Positions 58,041 to 64,000 of a stretch of 64,000 nucleotides of DNA are shown piece by piece (position 1 is the stretch's first letter; every line of letters starts with the position of its first letter). Where the stretch lies: NCBI GenBank assembly GCA_032690845.1, contig CM064429.1, positions 10,572,569-10,636,568 of the forward strand, written 5' to 3'. The notes beneath the pieces are model-generated. The model was not told the origin of the DNA, did no database searches, and was given only the letters and a program-made list of their open reading frames with translations. Source of the DNA: Eleusine coracana subsp. coracana (lineage: Eukaryota > Streptophyta > Magnoliopsida > Poales > Poaceae). Position numbers and translations under genes: made by a program.

Positions 58041-60679
58041 ATGGCGAGGGCGAGCGGCGGCGGCGGCCCCGCGTTTTTTATCTCCGTGGTGGCGGTGTGC
58101 GTGCTGTGGGCGACCGCGGCGGAGGCCAGGTCGCCGGCGGCGAGGGCGCACCGGCACCTGAAGCGGCTCAACAAGCCGGCCGTCAAGAGCATCGAGGTGC
58201 CTTACTGAACCTGCACAAATGAGCTTCTTTCTCGTCTCGTTATTTTGAAATGATGGTTCTTGAGCTTTTCGGGTGATACATTTGGGAAAAAAATGAGAGC
58301 TCCAAATTGCGGTTTCTTTGCAGCGAGACTGATGCATTGTTTGTGGATGGTGGTTCTTCGTTCATGGGGTTACTTGTTCCCCCCCCCCCCCCCCCCCCCC
58401 CCCCGAAGTTTGCTTGCGTATTTTTAGCAGCGAGGAGTTTCAGTGAGGAGTACCAGTATGCCGGTCTCATTGTTGGGGAAAAGTTACTTTTCTCTTGAGC
58501 TATTTTTTTTTCTTGGGCATAATTTCGTTGTCGCTTTGGAGAAATTTTCGAAAAGTTTTCTCCTTTTGGAGATAGCTTAGGCAAAGTAGTGCAGACACAG
58601 ACTGGCTCTGGTAAAGCGATATTCTCTGGTGGTGGAGGGGCAAATTCTTGTCTTTCTGTACATTTTGTTTGTGCATCCTCCCTTTGAGTTGAGAAATTTT
58701 TAGAGATCAGAGTATGAGTTTGAGTTTGACAATACCAGCCTGAAAGGACATAGTTGGCCTCTTTTTTCTTGCCGCATTTTCTTAATAATTGCAATTTTAC
58801 TATCTCGAAGTTTCCTCGGAAGGAAGTCTGCACTTTGAAATACCGAAGTTGGCAGGACCATTACTTTGCCGAGAACAACACGCTGTTCCTGACAATGATA
58901 TTCTGCAACCGTGCAGAGTCCAGACGGAGACATCATCGACTGCGTGCATATCTCCCACCAACCAGCCTTTGATCATCCTCTGCTCAGGAACCACACAATC
59001 CAGGTAAGGCAGTCCACTTTGCAAATCTGTTCAGGGTTCAAAACCGACCTGCGAATGGTGATTTTGTCCTCGCACCATTTTAACTCTGCCCAAAATCTTA
59101 CTTGTTGCAGTTTAGGCCGGCCTACCACCCAGAAGATCTATACGATGAGGCCAAGAGCAGCATAGGTTCCAGCAATGCTGGCGAGAAACCGATGCTACAG
59201 CTGTGGCATCAAAATGGTAGGTGTCCAGAGGGCACGGTTCCGATCAGGAGGACGAAGAAGGATGACCTGCTGCGTGCGAGCTCCATTCGGCGGTATGGTA
59301 GGAAACGACATAATGCTCCAAACCCAATGTCTGTTGATCCCAACATGCTCAGCGAGGGCGGTCACCAAGTATGTGTTTCATATTGTTGAGACTGAGCATA
59401 ATAGTAATTCCACTGTCATCTTCTGATTACTGAACTGCTGTCAATGTGGAATTTAGCACGCAATAGCATATGTTCAGGGCGACAAGTACTATGGTGCTAA
59501 GGCTACCATTAATGTGTGGGAGCCCAAGATTCAGCAGGCAAACGAGTTCAGCCTGTCCCAGCTGTGGATCTTGGGTGGTTCATTTGGGGAAGATCTTAAC
59601 AGCATTGAGGCTGGTTGGCAGGTACTGCAAAGGACTTGAACTCATGAGTTCAGTCATGTCATACTTGCCCGGACTAAATGCTCAACGTTTTGCGGCCATA
59701 CAACCTGAATTTGTGTCTTACTCCTGTTATCTGATGTTTGGTTCATCAGGTTAGCCCAGACCTCTATGGGGACAACAACACTAGATTGTTTACATATTGG
59801 ACCGTAAGTTTCATAATTGCTGATGCTTATATTAATGTAGTTCTGTACTTGCGTGGCAATCATTAACTCAGGTCCTGTTTCATTGCTGTTGTGAATTTTC
59901 AGAGTGATGCATACCAGGCAACCGGGTGCTATAACGTCTTATGCTCGGGATTCATTCAGATCAACAGTGAGATCGCCATGGGCGCTAGCATCTTCCCCAT
60001 CTCGAACTACGGTGGATCCCAGTATGATATCAGCATACTGATCTGGAAGGTGAGCATCGGGCAACTAAACAAACAATTAAACACCACTACATGCTCTGCT
60101 TAGTGCCTTCAGAATCCGCACAAACCACAGCGCCAGAGAATCTCTGCCCATGCTCACACCAAAACAGTAATTCAAAAATGGTTTCCTCCAAGCCACATGC
60201 ACTGCCTAGTTAAATACTTTTATGATGTACTGTTATCTAATGATTTCTATTCGCAAAATAAAAATCTAATGATTGCTGCTCTGTGTATGCAATGTGAGCA
60301 GGATCCGAAGGAAGGGAACTGGTGGATGCAGTTTGGCAAGCAGTATGTTCTGGGCTACTGGCCGTCCTTTCTCTTCTCCTACCTTGCCGACAGCGCCTCC
60401 ATGATCGAGTGGGGCGGCGAGGTGGTGAACTCGGAGCCCGACGGCACCCACACATCGACGCAGATGGGCAGCGGGCATTTCCCGGAGGAAGGGTTCGGCA
60501 AGGCGAGCTACTTCAAGAACATCCAGGTGGTGGACAGCAGCAACCAGCTGAGCGCGCCCAAGGGTGTGGGCACCTTCACGGAGCAGTCCAACTGTTACAA
60601 CGTGCAGAATGGCAACAATGGCGAATGGGGCACGTACTTCTACTACGGCGGCCCCGGCAAGAACGGCAACTGCCCATGA
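58041..60679 (+). CDS. Neprosin-domain (DUF239) secreted protein
   Basis: Seven exons assemble to 414 residues: 58041-58196, 58917-59003, 59111-59368, 59457-59621, 59750-59803, 59903-60049 and 60302-60679, all phase 0 with GT-AG introns. Residues 1-29 are a signal peptide with hydrophobic core FFISVVAVCVLWATAA. Residues about 45-90 (IDCVHISHQPAFDHPLL) form the neprosin activation-peptide domain; the catalytic domain starts at HAIAYVQGDKYYGAKATINV (168). Neprosins are glutamic peptidases first described from pitcher-plant fluid that cut after proline. Two glutamates in the expected motifs are present, Glu218 (SIEAGWQV) and Glu329 (EWGGEV), spaced as in neprosin, so activity is plausible. The C-terminus FGKASYFKNIQ, CYNVQ and GTYFYYGGPG is typical. 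Most family members in cereals are uncharacterised. Intron 1 holds a 26-base poly-C tract. Confidence 0.94.
58379..58404. repeat. Poly-C tract (26 C) in neprosin intron 1
   Basis: Twenty-six consecutive cytosines, the longest of three such runs in the window, preceded by GTTACTTGTT. Confidence 0.92.
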
Positions 60680-61319
60680 TGACTTGTGTGAAATATACCG
60701 TCGTGGCTGTGAGCAGATCTGCAGATGTAACAAACCATTCATTTCAAAGTGTGCTATATAGCATCTGCATCTCGTTTTTCAGCCCTAGCGTAGTGTTGTA
60801 ACATGTGTATGTGCCCTAGTGTTCTTTTTCTTTTTTGCCATGTAAAGTTTCTGAAGAGAAGAAGCATGGCTTGAGGTGGTTGGTGCTGCGCTTGTACTCA
60901 GAAATATCACTCCGAAGAACGTATAAAGGAGTAGAACGTAGAAGCTCCGAGTGCTACGTTTATGCGTGAACGAGTACATCACCTGATGCCCCTCGAATTT
61001 TGCCATTGTCTTTCGTGATGGTGGTGGAAATTGCACAAATATGAAGCAGTTGCGGAGCTATAGAAAAAAGGAGGGTGCGCCATATTAAAAAAAAGATCTT
61101 TTACAATGTTTGTAAGCAATATGGATCGTACATCGTTTTAGATCTAATAGATCATAATTAAAGATCCCAACTAAAAAGTACTTCAATATTAATCAAAGTA
61201 CTTAAGTATTGAGGGTAAAAGTATATTTTCATCTACGGCAAATCTGGAAGGGTATAAATTTATTAGAAAATGGAATGATATGTGATATGTTTTTATTTAT
61301 ATTGTTTCCATAACACTTA
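60680..61319. other. Neprosin 3' flank and intergenic
   Basis: The 3' UTR of the neprosin gene is followed by AT-rich sequence. GCGGAGCTATAG near 61053 resembles the terminus of the element at 37444, but a partner end with a target duplication was not found. Confidence 0.4.
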
Positions 61320-61665
61320 GGGTATGTTTAGCAAGGTTTATGACTTATCATAGTATAAGCCACTCTATAAGCTATTCCATAAGCCTTGTCAAACAGCTAT
61401 TTTGCATAAACACTTATTACAATAAACTCCTCTAAGTCATTTGTCATTTTGTACTAGAATAACAAAGCCAATAAACACTAGCTTTTTGAGCTTATGAACC
61501 ATCTGTTCCTAGAATAAGCTATTTCAGAAATAGGATAAACTGTTTTGCCAAACGGCTTGACAGCTTATGTTATAATAAGTCAAATAAGTCAGATAAGCAC
61601 TTTTCACAGATAAGTCAAAACATAAGCTATTTTCAGCATAAGCATAAGCCCCGCCAAACACACCC
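61320..61665. mobile_element. Tourist-like (PIF/Harbinger) MITE, TTA target duplication
   Basis: 346 bp bounded by TTA on both sides (61317-61319, 61666-61668). Ends GGGTATGTTTAGCAAGG and CCGCCAAACACACCC (inverse GGGTGTGTTTGGCGG) are inverted repeats. Internal GCTTATG/CATAAGC motifs recur in both orientations. The 3-bp TTA duplication is the Tourist hallmark. Confidence 0.85.
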
Positions 61666-61668
61666 TTA

Positions 61669-62889
61669 CTTGGTTACTATTTGCGTACAAGTCAAAAAAG
61701 AAAATGTCTTTGTAAACTATTGGTTTTATTTTACATTGTTTTATTCAGATTTACTCAATTATTTCCTTGTCGATAACACGCACCCAAATCTAAATGCTTG
61801 TTTTGAGTTTTTCTTATCAGTTAGATGTTTCTTACAGAGATACTCTACTATTTAGATTTTACAAGCCATATATAGCTGACCCACATTAAATCATGTAAAT
61901 TACAAAATAGCAAAATCATATAATCAAATAAAATGATCATTCGTCCTATATACCACTAATAGTTGAAACGAGAGGTCCTCGATCTCAAGCCGCTTTCATG
62001 TCTCTATATCCTACTTCAAATTTTTAGTAATCAATATATTAATCAGATAACTTAGTAAATAAGTATATTAGATATTGAATACTCAAACATATAATTTTGT
62101 CTCCGTTCATGATGATTTGTGTGTCCTTCTCACGTCTTTGTCTCGTTGGATCTAAGGCCTATACCACTGCTCTAAATTGTATCTGAAATTAATACGACAT
62201 ACTATGTAGTTGATTAGTAAAATGAATAAACAACGAGATATGTTGATATCATAGTCCATATCCATCGAGTAGACGAACAAAGAAGGTGCAATTAATAAAT
62301 CAAATCATTTGAATTATCATATTTTACTCATTGACTATTGATATGATATTTTTTTTATTTCATATCTTGTCTCTCCTCTTGATACCTCTAAGTACCACGT
62401 AAATACTGTAAAAGATCTCTTAAAAAATTTCTATGATGCTCAAGTTAATATGATGAAAATTTGAAGTTCATAACTGAATTTTGCATAGCTTTGCCCCTTA
62501 TATAGAGAGACAGGGACACGATGCCCTTGGATCCTAATCTTCGTGAATATATTATGCTGAGTAGCATGGTTTTCACTGTTCAACATGCGACGGACGATCA
62601 GTTTTTAACTCTCGCTTAAAAAAAAGAAGCTTTTCTACCCTCACGTCAACACTTGACGATCCAATTCAAGGGTCCTCTTCAACCTCCACTCCTCTCACAT
62701 ACTCATATCACTGTCTCACGTCAAAAGTTAAAAGTCAAACTAAAGGAGTGATTTCTTATATGTGCTTTAAGGAAAAGCAGCATGACTTCTTTATATGTGC
62801 TTTGAAGAAAAGCAACATTTCTATAGTTTATTTCTCACAACATGTTAAAATCGGAAGCATCGCCCGTAACGACTGACTTCTTTGGAGTA
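61669..62889. other. Intergenic, no gene recognised
   Basis: AT-rich throughout. GCATAGCTTTGCCCCTT near 62480 is similar to an inverted terminus of the element type seen at 37444. No coding signal. Confidence 0.4.
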
Positions 62890-63010
62890 GAGAAGAGACG
62901 AGAGAATTTTTTTAATCTAGATTGAAAAATTTGCTCCTAGTAGAGATTGAATCCAAAACTTAGAGGGTGCTACTAAGGCTCCTTACCCACTAAGGTAAAG
63001 ACTCACATGA
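62890..63010 (-). mobile_element. tRNA-derived SINE-like element
   Basis: On the minus strand it reads CCTTAGTGGGTAAGGAGCC (A-box-like) followed by TTTTGGATTCAATCTC (B-box-like) and an A-rich end (TAAAAAAATTCTC). Spacing fits a tRNA-related SINE head; no full tRNA fold. Confidence 0.5.
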
Positions 63011-64000
63011 ATGAAATGAGGTTTATGATGTACTTAGAATTAAAGAGATAGAGCAATGTTGCATGATAGATATCTGTATAGTTGATCCATCCTATAAATA
63101 GTGTTTATTGTTTCCTCACCCATCGAAGTAGCCCGAGAAAGCTAAATTGGTTCAATCATTTATTCATCTTTACTTGAGCATCTATTATATATTACAATAG
63201 TCCCAGGCCTATTCTTTTGCACCTTAGGGTGGATTTGTTTTTAAAAAATAAACTTTTTTAAACTAATATAATAATAATAATAAATCATATCAATCTATAT
63301 TTTTAGAATCTAGACCATTTGGTCACGCCATACTGTCCGACGCGACTCGTAAATCAGTCACACTAAATAGAATGGCGCAACTAACGTCACGTGGATCAAA
63401 ATTTTCACGTCGGATAGATAGCAAGCTCGGGTGGCAACAGAGTCACGCCGCAGCGAATGACGTGACCGAAACATGAGTCGTGCCAAGTCATTTGGCGTGA
63501 GTAACACTTGGTGAAATTCAAACATTCTGTTTTCATGTTTAATTAGCCTTAATCGTCTATTTTTAAAAATTTATGTAGACCGAATTAGAACTCGACCACA
63601 AAACAAAAGGTGTTTTGTATAACATGCTCTTCAAATACAAAAAGTTTTAAAAAAATATTAAGCTACATAAATAATTTAATTTTTATTTTAAATAGAACTA
63701 ATCATTAACAATATCGGAATCGTAGTATAAGATAAGATATCAATATCAGCCGTTGATTTTTTTAATAAGAGTTTAAATAAAAGATGAATTTATTTGATTA
63801 GCCAACTCTTCTGGTTTTTTGGTACCATGAAGATTATGGTTCCACGGAGATCCCACTTCGCTTCGTTGGTTTCTCCCCAATGGAGATACAAAATTTTTGC
63901 ACCATACATACATCGTATAGTGATAACTGACATATAGAAGGGCTATCTTTTGTCTTTTATCACGGTACATTTTGATATGTGAAAAGAAAATATAAGACAT
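63011..64000. other. Intergenic, no gene recognised
   Basis: AT-rich ends with a GC-richer middle at 63330-63500 containing repeated TCACG and GTCACGCC motifs. The minus-strand frame at 63773-64000 runs off the window with no recognisable domain. Confidence 0.4.

Noticed and set aside
57596..58833. Minus-strand ORFs of 198 and 197 codons
   Set aside because: Antisense to the neprosin leader, exon 1 and intron 1; the second reads through the poly-C tract as poly-Gly.
61053..62497. Large element bounded by GCGGAGCTATAG and GCATAGCTTTGCCCC, like the one at 37444
   Set aside because: The two ends are similar to inverted termini, but no 9-bp duplication flanks them and the interior is mixed; not enough to call one element.
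1..64000. CRISPR array, operon, phage or bacterial defence system
   Set aside because: No regularly spaced repeats with unique spacers, and all genes have spliceosomal introns or plant-specific families; this is plant nuclear DNA.
1..64000. Complete LTR retrotransposon
   Set aside because: No pair of long direct terminal repeats bounding gag-pol was seen. The only reverse transcriptase is the LINE type at 15775-18052.

Overview
The window is plant nuclear DNA, almost certainly from a grass and most likely rice or another Oryza species. Short exons with GT-AG introns, AT-rich intergenic DNA, GC-rich first exons, and dense Stowaway, Tourist, hAT, CACTA and Mutator-type miniature transposons all point that way. 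The coding sequence of zeta-carotene desaturase (ZDS) assembles to 575 residues, close to the length of the rice enzyme. The species is inferred; no search could be run.

Six intact protein-coding genes can be assembled. From left to right they are an intronless DUF868 gene (12912-13838, +), a two-exon gene for a 64-residue conserved plant protein (20254-20627, +) whose exons are too short to stand out as ORFs, a nine-exon SurE-type nucleotidase gene (25875-22220, -), and then a compact run on the plus strand: ZDS (37915-42387), a chloroplast-type DUF2358 gene (43638-45538) and mitochondrial complex III subunit QCR7 (46160-48937). A seven-exon neprosin-domain (DUF239) secreted protease-like gene lies at 58041-60679 (+), making seven in all. 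The products do not form one pathway: they cover plastid carotenoid synthesis, mitochondrial respiration, nucleotide dephosphorylation, a secreted glutamic-peptidase-like protein and three proteins of unknown role.

Broken gene copies are also present: the 3' part of a grass F-box-family gene with one in-frame stop (665-1591), a 5'-truncated LINE with a degraded reverse transcriptase (about 15775-18052), and a fragment of the SurE gene (one exon plus intron flanks) copied to about 32140-32345.

The left 11 kb is a repeat-rich zone. A block at 5042-6790 is repeated in direct orientation at 6993-10797. The right copy has been opened by a 674-bp hAT element with a perfect 8-bp target duplication, by a 1.06-kb CACTA-like element, and by a second CACTA-like insertion full of GC-rich tandem repeats. 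The left copy serves as the empty site. Further right, well-bounded elements include a 955-bp hAT element resembling the nDart group (34160-35114, perfect 8-bp duplication), a 202-bp element in the ZDS promoter with a perfect 9-bp duplication (37444-37645), a 161-bp hAT miniature element in a QCR7 intron, a Stowaway in a DUF2358 intron, a 141-bp CACTA miniature element (50134-50274), and a Tourist-like element with TTA duplications (61320-61665). The remaining intergenic DNA holds simple repeats, short tandem duplications and unrecognised AT-rich sequence. I saw no CRISPR array, bacterial-type operon, organellar insertion or complete LTR retrotransposon, and no new defence or biosynthetic system.
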